DNA of 19,749 nucleotides from Alphaproteobacteria bacterium UBA3768 (GTDB taxonomy: Bacteria > Pseudomonadota > Alphaproteobacteria > CAAHEQ01 > UBA3637), in contig DFFU01000019.1 in assembly GCA_002372315.1 (NCBI GenBank), positions 1 through 19,749 of the forward strand, given 5' to 3'. This document shows, in pieces, positions 1 to 7,000 of the stretch. The notes under the pieces are model-generated. The model ran no database searches, had not been told where the DNA came from, and worked only from the letters and a program-made list of their open reading frames with translations. Both the position numbers and the translations under genes were made by a program. Every line of letters starts with the position of its first letter. Within the stretch, counting starts at the first letter, position 1.

Positions 1-1533
1 ATCAATGGAGAGCATATCGCCCGCCCTTAATGTTTTACCACCAGCTGTCAATGTTTGGGCAGCGTAGTCAATACGCAAATCGGCCACACCGGACACGCAA
101 GGAATACCCATACCACGGGCCACCACTGCGGCGTGTGAAGTCATACCACCACGGGCGGTCAACACACCTTGGGACACATGCATACCAGCAATATCTTCTG
201 GGGATGTTTCCACACGGACCAAAACAACTTTTTTACCTTCGCCAGCGGCTTTTTCAGCATCAGCAGCGGAGAATACGATTTGTCCCACAGCAGCACCAGG
301 GGAGGCGGGCAAACCTGTTGCCATCACATCACGCTTGGCAGATTTGTCAAACATGGGGTGCAACAATTGATCCAAATGGCCGGGTTCCACACGGGTCACG
401 GCTTCTTCTTTGGTAATCAAACCTTCACGCACCATATCCACAGCAACCTTTAGGGCAGCCAAACCAGTGCGCTTACCATTACGTGTTTGCAACATCCAAA
501 GTTTACCATTTTGTACGGTAAATTCCATATCCTGCATATCTTTATAATGGGATTCCAATTTATGACGAATAGCATCCAATTCGGCGTAAACAGCAGGGAA
601 TTCTTCTTCCATGCAAGGTAAATTCAAACCACGACGTTCATTTCCGATTTTGGATATTTGTTGAGGTGTACGAATACCGGCCACCACGTCTTCACCTTGG
701 GCGTTTTTCAAATATTCGCCATAGAAGTAATTTTCACCGGTAGCAGCATCACGACTGAAGCACACACCTGTTGCAGAATCATCGCCAGAGTTACCGAACA
801 CCATGCATTGAACGTTTACAGCAGTACCCCAATCAGCAGGAATGTTATTAAGTTTACGATAGAATATTGCACGTTCACTCATCCATGAACCAAACACAGC
901 ACCAATGGCGCCCCACAATTGTTCATTCACATCTTGAGGAACCACTTTACCTTCGACCACACCAATCTTTTTGTATTCAGCAATGACATCTTTGAGTTGT
1001 TCAACAGTCATTTCGCTATCATGTTTATAACCATTTTCTTCACGAACGCGATCCAAAACAGCTTCAAATTTGTGGATATCCACACCCATGGCTGTATCGG
1101 AATACATTTGCAAGAAACGACGATAAGAGTCATAGGCAAATTTTGGGTTATTGGAAGCTTTGGCCAAACCTTCAACCGTTTGATCATTTAAGCCTAAGTT
1201 CAAAATAGTATCCATCATTCCAGGCATAGAAACGCGAGCCCCAGAACGCACCGAGAACAAGAGTGGGTTTTCTGGATCACCGAATTTTTTACCCATGACG
1301 GCTTCAACGCCTTTCAGGCCTTCCATCACCTGTTGCTTTAATTCATCAGAATAAGCTTTATTGTTCTTATAATAGAATGTACAAGCTTCTGTGGAAATTG
1401 TAAATCCAGGAGGAACAGGCACACCGATACTAGACATTTCTGCCAAGTTAGCGCCCTTACCGCCTAATAATTCACGCATTGTGGCATTGCCTTCGGCCTT
1501 GCCATCACCAAAAGTATAAACGAACTTCGTCAT
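1..1533 (-). CDS. ppdK: Pyruvate, phosphate dikinase, N-terminal 511 residues (runs off window start)
   Basis: Interconverts pyruvate + ATP + Pi and PEP + AMP + PPi in the cytoplasm, linking glycolysis and gluconeogenesis. The frame is open from the ATG at 1533 to base 1, giving 511 of the usual roughly 870-900 residues. The N-terminal nucleotide-binding domain starts MTKFVYTFGDGKAEGN and carries the family block RSGARVSMPGMMDTILNLGL. The swivelling phosphohistidine domain has GGMTSHAAVVARGMG with the catalytic His at about residue 467. The C-terminal PEP/pyruvate-binding barrel lies outside the window. A purine-rich stretch (AAAGGAAAA) lies just upstream of the start. A TAGAAT-like -10 at 1564-1569 on the minus strand is possible, but I found no good -35. 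Identity is secure. Confidence 0.96.
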   Translation of the reverse strand, partial: MTKFVYTFGDGKAEGNATMRELLGGKGANLAEMSSIGVPVPPGFTISTEACTFYYKNNKAYSDELKQQVMEGLKGVEAVMGKKFGDPENPLLFSVRSGARVSMPGMMDTILNLGLNDQTVEGLAKASNNPKFAYDSYRRFLQMYSDTAMGVDIHKFEAVLDRVREENGYKHDSEMTVEQLKDVIAEYKKIGVVEGKVVPQDVNEQLWGAIGAVFGSWMSERAIFYRKLNNIPADWGTAVNVQCMVFGNSGDDSATGVCFSRDAATGENYFYGEYLKNAQGEDVVAGIRTPQQISKIGNERRGLNLPCMEEEFPAVYAELDAIRHKLESHYKDMQDMEFTVQNGKLWMLQTRNGKRTGLAALKVAVDMVREGLITKEEAVTRVEPGHLDQLLHPMFDKSAKRDVMATGLPASPGAAVGQIVFSAADAEKAAGEGKKVVLVRVETSPEDIAGMHVSQGVLTARGGMTSHAAVVARGMGIPCVSGVADLRIDYAAQTLTAGGKTLRAGDMLSID

Positions 1534-1681
1534 TTTTTTCCTTTTCTTTAGATTAAAAAAACCATTCTAGGAAGTACCTGAGTATGGAAAATCCTCTTTT
1601 TTTATGGGCAATGTTTTAGCATTTTTTTTGATAAAATGCAAGGAAATTTTATGAAACATTTTTGATTCAAAATAAAAATAA

Positions 1682-1709
1682 TTGACAAAATAAAGTTTTA
1701 GGGTATAAT
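1682..1709 (+). promoter_or_regulatory. Sigma70-type promoter for the unknown gene at 1734
   Basis: TTGACA (1682-1687), a 16-base spacer and TATAAT (1704-1709) match the housekeeping consensus at both hexamers. A ribosome-binding site AAAGGAG (1721-1727) precedes the ATG at 1734. Confidence 0.8.
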
Positions 1710-1733
1710 TACTTTTATAAAAAGGAGTATTCC

Positions 1734-2270
1734 ATGTTACCCAACAAACAAAATATAGATGTTCAGAAAACAGTAGAAACAACTTTAATGCGTGCAAAAG
1801 GGTGGTGCTTTGCTCGTTATCCATCATCTTTATATCCAGAAAGTCATATCAATATTGACGTACGATATATGGGTGAAAATTTACCATTTTTGTTCAATGC
1901 AACAACAAATCCTGAAGTTAAAGAATTTCCTATTTCTTTTCAAAAAAAACCTGTATTTTTACATTTACGTCGGGGGCAATCGTTTATAGAATTTAAAAGA
2001 GTTCCTTATTTTGATCCAATTAAATTAAATGAAAAAAGATCCTACTCTATATTTATTCATGGAAAGCAAGGAGAAGAATACCGTATTGTTCAGACATTAG
2101 ATGGAAAAATATGTGAAAAGGGAAATCATTTATTACTTTGGGCTTTAGAAAAAGATCCTGAATTAAGTCATTATGTTTCAATTATTTCCAATAAAGACAA
2201 GCGCCCAAAGGCTTATCAAATTTCCAATTGGGAATTAAATAAGATAATGACAAAGACACGTGAAAGATAA
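1734..2270 (+). CDS. Hypothetical protein, 178 aa
   Basis: I do not recognise the family. The frame is a convincing gene: it has a consensus promoter, AAAGGAG six bases before the ATG, and ends 14 bases before the convergent DnaJ-like gene. The protein is soluble-looking, with no signal peptide or membrane segment. It is rich in Lys, Phe, Tyr and Ile, with alternating hydrophobic stretches (IFIHGKQGEEYRIVQTL) suggesting a beta-rich core and a basic C-terminus. It contains only two Cys and no obvious catalytic motif. It appears monocistronic, and its neighbours (ppdK and the DnaJ-like gene, both minus strand) give no functional hint. Its A/T-rich codon use resembles the rest of the window. It may be a lineage-specific orphan. 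Confidence 0.75.
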   Translation: MLPNKQNIDVQKTVETTLMRAKGWCFARYPSSLYPESHINIDVRYMGENLPFLFNATTNPEVKEFPISFQKKPVFLHLRRGQSFIEFKRVPYFDPIKLNEKRSYSIFIHGKQGEEYRIVQTLDGKICEKGNHLLLWALEKDPELSHYVSIISNKDKRPKAYQISNWELNKIMTKTRER

Positions 2271-2284
2271 AACAAATTATTTAT

Positions 2285-3217
2285 TTAAAATCTTCTTGGG
2301 TTCGGTGTCGGATCCTTCCATGCCTCAATAAATTCCGTTAGGGCAGGGGTATTTTTGTTCGGTAAAATAATACTGATATGCACTAATAAATCCCCACGTT
2401 CTGGCACACCTTTACCTTTTAATCTTAAAATCTTACCACCACTGGTATAAGGCGGAATTTTCAAAGCTATTTCCCCCGAAGGTGTTGGTAATAATACTTT
2501 TGTCCCTAAGATGGCTTCTTTTAACGTTAAGGGCAGGGTAATATTGACATTTTCCCCATCACGTGTAAATAATTCACTTTTTTGAACTTGAATCTTAATC
2601 AGGGCATCTCCCCCCATTTGACCCATTCCTTTAAGCCTGAGAACAGCATCATCCACCACACCCGCTGGTACTTTAACTTTCACTTCTTTACCATTAGCCA
2701 ACTGAATGGTTGTTTGCCCACCTGTGATGGATAAATTAAAAGGAATAGTCAGTTGATATTGAACATCTTGACCTTGGGGATAACTGCGCCCACGCGCCCC
2801 ATTCATCCCCCCCATTCCAAACAAATCTGTAAAATCAAAACCACCTCCGCCAAAGCCTCCCATTCCACCAAACATGCTGGCCAAATCTTCTGGATTTATA
2901 TTTGTATATGTGGTATTACCACGTCGATAAGAACCACTATTAAATCCACTAAAACCGCCTGATCCACTATCATAGGCGCCTCGCCCAAATGGGGTAGGGT
3001 TACCATTTTCATCAATTTCACCCGCATCATAGCGCGCTCGCTTGGATTTGTCCGATAAAATTTCATAAGCCCCAGTCAGTGTTTTAAATTTTTCTTGTGC
3101 TTTTTTATCTGGATTCACATCTGGGTGTAAAGTTCTTGCTTTTTGACGATAAGCCTTTTTAATTTCAGCATCACTAGCACTTTTACTTACCCCAAGCATA
3201 TCATATAAACTGGCCAT
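2285..3217 (-). CDS. DnaJ-domain co-chaperone, class B (CbpA/DnaJ-like, no zinc finger)
   Basis: A J-domain Hsp40 that would stimulate DnaK ATPase and hand over unfolded clients in the cytoplasm. The J domain spans residues 3-68, with the diagnostic HPD at 31-33. A Gly/Phe-rich linker follows at about 75-140 (repeated GGFGGGG and SGGFSGFNSG segments). The two-barrel DnaJ C-terminal domain runs from about 150 to 290 (for example VKVPAGVVDDAVLRLKGMG and LKIPPYTSGGKILRLKGKG). The CxxCxGxG zinc-finger repeats of true DnaJ are absent, so at 310 aa this is a CbpA-type class B protein. CTCCTT on the plus strand at 3224-3229 is a good ribosome-binding site (AAGGAG). It is divergent from the FieF-like gene. 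cbpA is the nearest name, but orthology is not proven here. Confidence 0.93.
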   Translation of the reverse strand: MASLYDMLGVSKSASDAEIKKAYRQKARTLHPDVNPDKKAQEKFKTLTGAYEILSDKSKRARYDAGEIDENGNPTPFGRGAYDSGSGGFSGFNSGSYRRGNTTYTNINPEDLASMFGGMGGFGGGGFDFTDLFGMGGMNGARGRSYPQGQDVQYQLTIPFNLSITGGQTTIQLANGKEVKVKVPAGVVDDAVLRLKGMGQMGGDALIKIQVQKSELFTRDGENVNITLPLTLKEAILGTKVLLPTPSGEIALKIPPYTSGGKILRLKGKGVPERGDLLVHISIILPNKNTPALTEFIEAWKDPTPNPRRF

Positions 3218-3307
3218 TTTTAACTCCTTAAAACATACTATGTTATAATATAGGGATAATTTTTAAAAAATCTATACTTTTTCATAAAAAAAGACTATAT
3301 ATACTCT

Positions 3308-4180
3308 ATGAAAAAAGAAAATCAAAAATTAATGCTTAAAGCTGGCTATGCCTCAATTGGACTGACAGCGGCGATTATTATCCTCAAAATATTTGCTTTC
3401 ATATTGACCAATTCAGTGGCTGTATTGGCAACATTGTTTGATTCTGTTCAAGATTTAATGACATCTAGTATTAATTTATTTGCTATAAAACAATCTTTAA
3501 TACCTGCAGACAAAGATCATCGCTTTGGTCATGGAAAAGCTCAGGCAATTGGAGGATTGGTTCAAGCAATTATTATTTTTCTTTCTGCTATTATTTTAAT
3601 GACTCAATCTTGCCAGCACTGGCATAATCATCAGGTACCTGATGTCTTTTCTTTTGGAACAATTTTATTATGCCTCACAATTGTACCAACGATTTTATTG
3701 GTTCGTTTCCAAAAAAAGGTTATTTTAAAAACAAATTCTTTATCCATCCGTGCTGACAGTACCCATTATACAGGTGATATTTGGATGAATTCAGGGGTCA
3801 TTTTATCTTTGATTTTTTCTGCATTATTTCAAATTGAATGGTTGGATATTTTATTTGGAATAGGGGTAGGGCTTTACCTGTGTAAAACGACTTGGGAAAT
3901 TGCAAAATCGTCCATTGAAGTACTAATGGATAAAGAAATGCCACAGCCTATCCAAGAACAGATTAAACAGATTGTTTTATCCATAAATAGTGTTCAAGGA
4001 ATTGAAGAATTAAAAACACGTCAATCTGGTTCTTGCTTATTTATCCAAATGAAAGTATTAATGAATTCTCATTTAACTTTAAAACAAGCTCATTATCAAT
4101 CAGATATTATTGAACACAAATTAAAAAGTGTTTTTCATGATTCTGAAATCATTTTACATTTAGAACCTGATTCAAAATAA
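3308..4180 (+). CDS. Cation diffusion facilitator, FieF-type Zn/Fe efflux transporter
   Basis: An inner-membrane proton-coupled exporter of divalent metals. At 290 aa it aligns with E. coli FieF (YiiP) without gaps at the key sites: transport-site residues D45, D49, H153 and D157 are all present at the same numbers. The second site, D68/H71/H75, is also kept (ADKDHRFGHGK). DD-HD at the transport site fits Zn/Fe/Cd specificity rather than Mn. Hydrophobic segments cover roughly residues 14-33, 38-60, 82-100, 115-132, 158-176 and 178-196. A His-bearing cytoplasmic tail (H262, H278, H284) forms the dimerisation domain. No Shine-Dalgarno sequence precedes the ATG. A TATACT/TATATA run lies within 12 bases of it, so the start could be leaderless. 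Substrate is inferred. Confidence 0.92.
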   Translation: MKKENQKLMLKAGYASIGLTAAIIILKIFAFILTNSVAVLATLFDSVQDLMTSSINLFAIKQSLIPADKDHRFGHGKAQAIGGLVQAIIIFLSAIILMTQSCQHWHNHQVPDVFSFGTILLCLTIVPTILLVRFQKKVILKTNSLSIRADSTHYTGDIWMNSGVILSLIFSALFQIEWLDILFGIGVGLYLCKTTWEIAKSSIEVLMDKEMPQPIQEQIKQIVLSINSVQGIEELKTRQSGSCLFIQMKVLMNSHLTLKQAHYQSDIIEHKLKSVFHDSEIILHLEPDSK

Positions 4181-4443
4181 TCCCATCAATTATATAAAAA
4201 ATATATTTGTATTTGTTGTCCTGTGCATAAAGTGTATAACTTTTTCTTATTTTATTTGACATAACTTTTAAAAAAGAAACGAATCGTTTATAAATACAGG
4301 GCAGGGGATGATTTTTCCGAATCGTTTACCTTAAAAAAATGATAAAAATAAAAAAGAATACTTTTGTGAAAAATATTTTTTTATAAAGAAAGGGATAAAA
4401 CTTTATCCATTTTATCCCCACTTATCCACAATTAAATTTTAAT
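4181..4443. other. oriC: Candidate chromosomal replication origin (oriC) with DnaA-box cluster
   Basis: This 263-base AT-rich gap has no coding potential but carries many DnaA-box-like 9-mers. On the minus strand these are TTATGCACA (4222-4230, fits TTATNCACA), TTATACACT (4231-4239) and TTATCCCTT (4390-4398). On the plus strand they are TTATCCATT (4403-4411), TTATCCCCA (4412-4420) and the canonical TTATCCACA (4422-4430). GAATCGTTTA occurs twice (4281-4290 and 4319-4328). The stretch between the two box groups, about 4331-4385, is almost pure A/T and would suit a DNA-unwinding element. The nearest parS is about 2 kb away, and parA/parB follow. Boxes and AT content are seen directly; origin function is inferred. 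Confidence 0.75.
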
Positions 4444-5592
4444 TTAACATTTTCCTTCCATAGTACATTCCATAGTATCTTTACCTGATAATATACAAGG
4501 ACGGCAATCAGGTCCCCAAAACAATGCCTCGCAATGTAATTCATTTAAATTCATACATTGTACGTAGTTAGGGCAAATTGATTTAGTCGCTTCTTCTCCA
4601 TAAATTTCAAAGCTACTTAGACAAGAAGCATATTTTTCCGCATCAGTTCCACCACATTCGTATATATGAGATGTCCTATAGTCATTGTCGCATTCGCAAG
4701 GATGTTCAATTTCATATGTACTGTCACAGCAAGGATGAGAGCTGGCATATGCACTGTCACATTCGCAAGGATGTTCAATTTTATATGCACTGTCACATTC
4801 GCAAGGATGTTCAATTTGATATGTACTGTCACATTCGCAAGGATGTTCAATTTCATATGTACTGTCACATTCGCAAGGATGAGAGCTGGCATACGTTGAG
4901 GACTGACAGGTAGTATTTATATCAACACAGTATATCCAACCATCGGCCCATTGCTCATATTTCGGAACAAATCCTTCATTACATGTCAATGTGCAACTTT
5001 TTGTTTCTTCATCTCTATTACTGAGTGTAGAATTAGATATACCACCTTCCGTACATACCATCTCACTCACACATTTATTAAAATTCACAACATACCATAA
5101 ACTATTATCGCAAACAACTTTATCTTCACAGGCACCATTGATACACAGTTGTCCATTTTCACAAGTTGGATTACAAGTGAAAGTATCACCACCTTCTTCC
5201 CCCAGCGTGACGGTCAGGGTGTATCCTGTGGCACCACCTGTGGCAGCAGTACAATCACCCGCCTTATCCCCCAGTTTTGTTTTTACCAGATAACAATCAT
5301 CTTGATCGTCAATTGTCAAGTTGATTAGTTTATCATTATAAGTTATCGTGGAACATCCTTTGGGCAAATCACCTATGGCTGTTGTAAAATCTAAATTCCC
5401 AGAGCCATCGCCCCCATTTTGTAAAACGCCCAACGTATATAACATATTGGCACTATTGATAATCTCATTGGTTCTATGTGAGCGCATAGCGGAAGTATAC
5501 CCTGCAATTCCACCCACACTCAAAACACCAATGATTGCCAAAACGCCCAGCATTTCAATCATACTGCGACCGTTTTCTTGTTTTCTAAACAT
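4444..5592 (-). CDS. Type IV prepilin-like protein with Cys-rich tandem repeats
   Basis: Probably an exported pilin or pseudopilin-like surface protein. The N-terminus has a class III signal: a short basic leader ending at Gly8, then RSMIEMLGVLAIIGVLSVGG. Glu sits at +5 of the predicted mature chain, with Arg rather than Phe at +1. The hydrophobic helix spans about 10-31. A globular region with dispersed Cys pairs follows (C80-C231). Residues 232-314 are seven tandem copies of a 12-residue unit (consensus STYEIEHPCECD), one copy lacking a Glu. A Cys-rich tail ends in KC. At 382 aa it is far longer than an ordinary pilin of about 150 aa. AAGGAG (plus-strand CTCCTT at 5598-5603) sets the start. 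No pilus assembly genes are nearby. Prepilin class is firm; function is not known. Confidence 0.85.
   Translation of the reverse strand: MFRKQENGRSMIEMLGVLAIIGVLSVGGIAGYTSAMRSHRTNEIINSANMLYTLGVLQNGGDGSGNLDFTTAIGDLPKGCSTITYNDKLINLTIDDQDDCYLVKTKLGDKAGDCTAATGGATGYTLTVTLGEEGGDTFTCNPTCENGQLCINGACEDKVVCDNSLWYVVNFNKCVSEMVCTEGGISNSTLSNRDEETKSCTLTCNEGFVPKYEQWADGWIYCVDINTTCQSSTYASSHPCECDSTYEIEHPCECDSTYQIEHPCECDSAYKIEHPCECDSAYASSHPCCDSTYEIEHPCECDNDYRTSHIYECGGTDAEKYASCLSSFEIYGEEATKSICPNYVQCMNLNELHCEALFWGPDCRPCILSGKDTMECTMEGKC
4651..4899 (-). repeat. In-frame 36-bp tandem repeat, about 7 units, encoding a Cys-rich 12-mer
   Basis: Near-identical direct repeats run head to tail without spacers inside the prepilin-like gene. 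Each unit encodes S(T/A)Y-xxx-HPCECD, with the variable three residues being EIE, QIE, KIE or ASS. One unit (residues 280-290) has lost one codon and reads HPCCD. The last unit is diverged (NDYRTSHIYECG). Because the unit is a multiple of three, shadow frames stay open through it on both strands. Confidence 0.92.
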
Positions 5593-5610
5593 TTTTTCTC
5601 CTTTTTAGCT

Positions 5611-5642
5611 AAAAAATCCACTTATAGACTATCTAAAAGTGG
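5611..5642 (-). terminator. Intrinsic terminator/attenuator in the pilin leader
   Basis: Read on the minus strand, CCACTT-T-TAGA, a TAG loop and TCTA-T-AAGTGG form a ten-base-pair hairpin (5618-5642) with one T-T mismatch, followed by A and six T (5611-5616). It lies about 20 bases upstream of the pilin start codon and downstream of a strong promoter. It would therefore stop most transcripts before the gene unless antiterminated, or it could end a small RNA. Confidence 0.6.
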
Positions 5643-5771
5643 ACGGATGCTGAAAAACTGTGTAAAGAAAACAGCGTCGCTTATTTTATATATTGGGCAA
5701 CCATCCGCCCAATAGGGACGGATACTTTACAACGGATTTTTCAGGTCCGACACTTAACACATGTCAAATGC
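5611..5771 (-). ncRNA. Structured leader or small RNA upstream of the pilin gene
   Basis: The predicted transcript, about 160 nt, starts near 5771 below a consensus promoter and ends at the terminator hairpin. It can fold into an interrupted rod: AGTG with CACT, CGGA with TCCG, TGAAAAA with TTTTTCA and TGTAAAG with CTTTACA, capped by a perfect 8-bp hairpin, TATTGGGC/GCCCAATA (5691-5714). An alternative hairpin, ATCCG-T-CCC with GGG-CGGAT, is mutually exclusive with the cap. The outer CACT also belongs to the terminator's 5' arm. I cannot match it to a riboswitch or to 6S RNA. It could instead be a palindromic mini-element. Confidence 0.45.
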
Positions 5772-5777
5772 ATCTTA

Positions 5778-5806
5778 ATTCTATGTTTAAAATCTAATAA
5801 TGTCAA
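5778..5806 (-). promoter_or_regulatory. Sigma70-type promoter for the pilin leader
   Basis: On the minus strand: TTGACA (5801-5806), a 17-base spacer and TAGAAT (5778-5783). It predicts a start near 5771. Its -35 lies 11 bases from the -35 of the oppositely directed dnaQ promoter. Confidence 0.72.
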
Positions 5807-5817
5807 ATAAAATTTTA

Positions 5818-5846
5818 TTGAGTTTTTTATAAAAAAAAGATAAAAT
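5818..5846 (+). promoter_or_regulatory. Promoter for dnaQ
   Basis: TTGAGT (5818-5823), a 17-base spacer and TAAAAT (5841-5846), 18 bases upstream of the dnaQ ATG. A ribosome-binding site AAGGA follows at 5854-5858. Confidence 0.55.
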
Positions 5847-5864
5847 AATTCAAAAGGATAAGAA

Positions 5865-6551
5865 ATGCGTGAAATAGTATTAGATACAGAAACAACAGGT
5901 TTGGATCCAGAGCATGGTGATCGAATTGTGGAAATTGGTTGTGTTGAATTAGAAAATCATAAACCAACGGGGAATAATTATCATGTTTATATAAATCCGA
6001 TGCGTTCTATTAGCGAGGAAGTTGTCCGTGTACACGGTTTGACAGAAGAATTTTTGTCTGACAAGCCTCTTTTTTCTGAAATTGCAGATGAATTTTTGGC
6101 TTATATTGGCGAAAATACGCCACTTGTAATACATAATGCTGCCTTTGATGTAAAATTTTTGAATTGTGAATTATTGGCCTGTGGAAAGCCTATTTTAAAA
6201 AATCCTATAGTGGATACATTAATAATTGCGCGTCAAAAATTTCCTGGCGCTAAAAATAATTTAGATGTTTTATGTGAACGCTTTCATGTGGACGCGAGTC
6301 GGCGAACTGTTCATGGTGCTTTATTGGATAGTGAATTATTGGCTGATGTTTACTTTGAATTGATTACAAAAAGAGAATTAGATTTATCTGAAAATAAAAA
6401 AGTTAATAAAAATCAAACACTTAAAAAAGAATTAAAAAATGTTTCACGTGAAACATTTCCTATTCGTGAATGGAAAATAACGATAGAGGAAGAAGAGGCA
6501 CACACTGAATTTTTAAAAAAAATAAAGGGGGCTTTATGGGACGCAGTTTAA
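5865..6551 (+). CDS. dnaQ: DNA polymerase III epsilon subunit (3'-5' proofreading exonuclease)
   Basis: The proofreading subunit of the replicative polymerase; it binds the alpha and theta subunits in the cytoplasm. DEDDh exonuclease signatures are complete: ExoI D7/E9 in LDTETTGLDP, ExoII D95 in HNAAFDVKFL, and ExoIII H150/D155 in VHGALLDSELLADVY. At 228 aa it matches the family (E. coli 243). The catalytic domain ends near residue 170. A Lys-rich linker then leads to the C-terminal peptide that tethers epsilon to PolC/DnaE. A perfect parS sits in this linker and encodes VSRET (193-197). The last 16 bases overlap the next gene. In many alphaproteobacteria dnaQ also lies near the origin. Confidence 0.95.
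   Translation: MREIVLDTETTGLDPEHGDRIVEIGCVELENHKPTGNNYHVYINPMRSISEEVVRVHGLTEEFLSDKPLFSEIADEFLAYIGENTPLVIHNAAFDVKFLNCELLACGKPILKNPIVDTLIIARQKFPGAKNNLDVLCERFHVDASRRTVHGALLDSELLADVYFELITKRELDLSENKKVNKNQTLKKELKNVSRETFPIREWKITIEEEEAHTEFLKKIKGALWDAV
6440..6455. other. parS: parS site 1 (within dnaQ)
   Basis: TGTTTCACGTGAAACA, a perfect 16-bp palindrome identical to the bacterial chromosomal parS consensus bound by ParB. It lies in the linker-coding part of dnaQ and is read as VSRET. Confidence 0.95.
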
Positions 6552-6958
6552 TATTTTTATTTTGTTTAGGAATAAGTTTTTCTGTTTCAGCACAAATGAC
6601 AGATTTGTTGGGAGGTTTGGCTGTTCAGGGGCAAATAACAGCTAATGGTGTTAAAGGTTTTAATACAGCAAATTTAATGTTACAAAAAAATAATTTGGCA
6701 CAAGAATTACAATTACAACTAATTGAATTTAAAGAAAATTTATTAAAAAGTAATCCAAATGTTTCACGTGAAACAATAGCATCTCCTTTGTTGAAAAAAT
6801 ATTCTACAACACTTCAAAAATCTGGAAATTTAATTTATTTTGAATTACATAATGTGGAAGAAAAATTATGTAATTCATTAACAAATGGTTTTGCTGAATC
6901 TTATAAAATAGATACTAAAAATTGTCAAAGTGTTAAAATTTATTATAAACAGCCTTGA
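6536..6958 (+). CDS. Small exported protein of unknown function, 140 aa
   Basis: I do not recognise it. The N-terminus is a clear Sec signal peptide (MGRSLIFLFCLGISFSVSA, cleavage before QMTDLL), so the mature protein of about 120 residues should be periplasmic. The mature chain is helical-looking and rich in Leu, Asn and Lys, with two Cys (about residues 112 and 130) that could form a disulfide. The start overlaps the end of dnaQ by 16 bases, with AAAGGGGG (6524-6531) as ribosome-binding site, so the two are probably translated from one mRNA. A perfect parS within it encodes VSRET at residues 76-80. The rsmG promoter -35 overlaps its stop. Confidence 0.8.
   Translation: MGRSLIFLFCLGISFSVSAQMTDLLGGLAVQGQITANGVKGFNTANLMLQKNNLAQELQLQLIEFKENLLKSNPNVSRETIASPLLKKYSTTLQKSGNLIYFELHNVEEKLCNSLTNGFAESYKIDTKNCQSVKIYYKQP
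6760..6775. other. parS: parS site 2 (within the small exported-protein gene)
   Basis: A second perfect TGTTTCACGTGAAACA, 320 bases from site 1, again read in the frame that gives VSRET. Confidence 0.95.
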
Positions 6959-6982
6959 TTTATTTATAATTTGAAGTATAAT
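6955..6982 (+). promoter_or_regulatory. Promoter for rsmG-parA-parB
   Basis: TTGATT (6955-6960), a 16-base spacer and TATAAT (6977-6982). The predicted start near 6989 is about 12 bases upstream of parS site 3, so ParB bound there would lie on the early transcribed region. Confidence 0.6.
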
Positions 6983-7000
6983 CCTTCTGTAAAAGGAGGA

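Noticed and set aside
30..1191. Four plus-strand ORFs of 76-128 aa
   Set aside because: They are antisense shadows of ppdK, whose minus-strand frame is conserved throughout.
2271..2284. Terminator between the convergent genes at 2270 and 2285
   Set aside because: The 14-base gap is A/T-rich without a hairpin I could pair.
4651..4899. CRISPR-like array (36-bp direct repeats)
   Set aside because: The units are contiguous with no spacers, in frame inside a long ORF, and no cas genes are present. This is a coding tandem repeat.
4617..4913. Extra ORFs on both strands through the repeat region
   Set aside because: A repeat unit divisible by three keeps other frames free of stops. These ORFs lack ribosome-binding sites and share the repeat's periodicity; the minus-strand prepilin frame has the real start and signal.
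5611..5771. 6S RNA
   Set aside because: Length and rod shape fit, but it lacks a clear large central bubble flanked by the conserved helices, and it lies directly in a pilin 5' leader. Not enough to name it.
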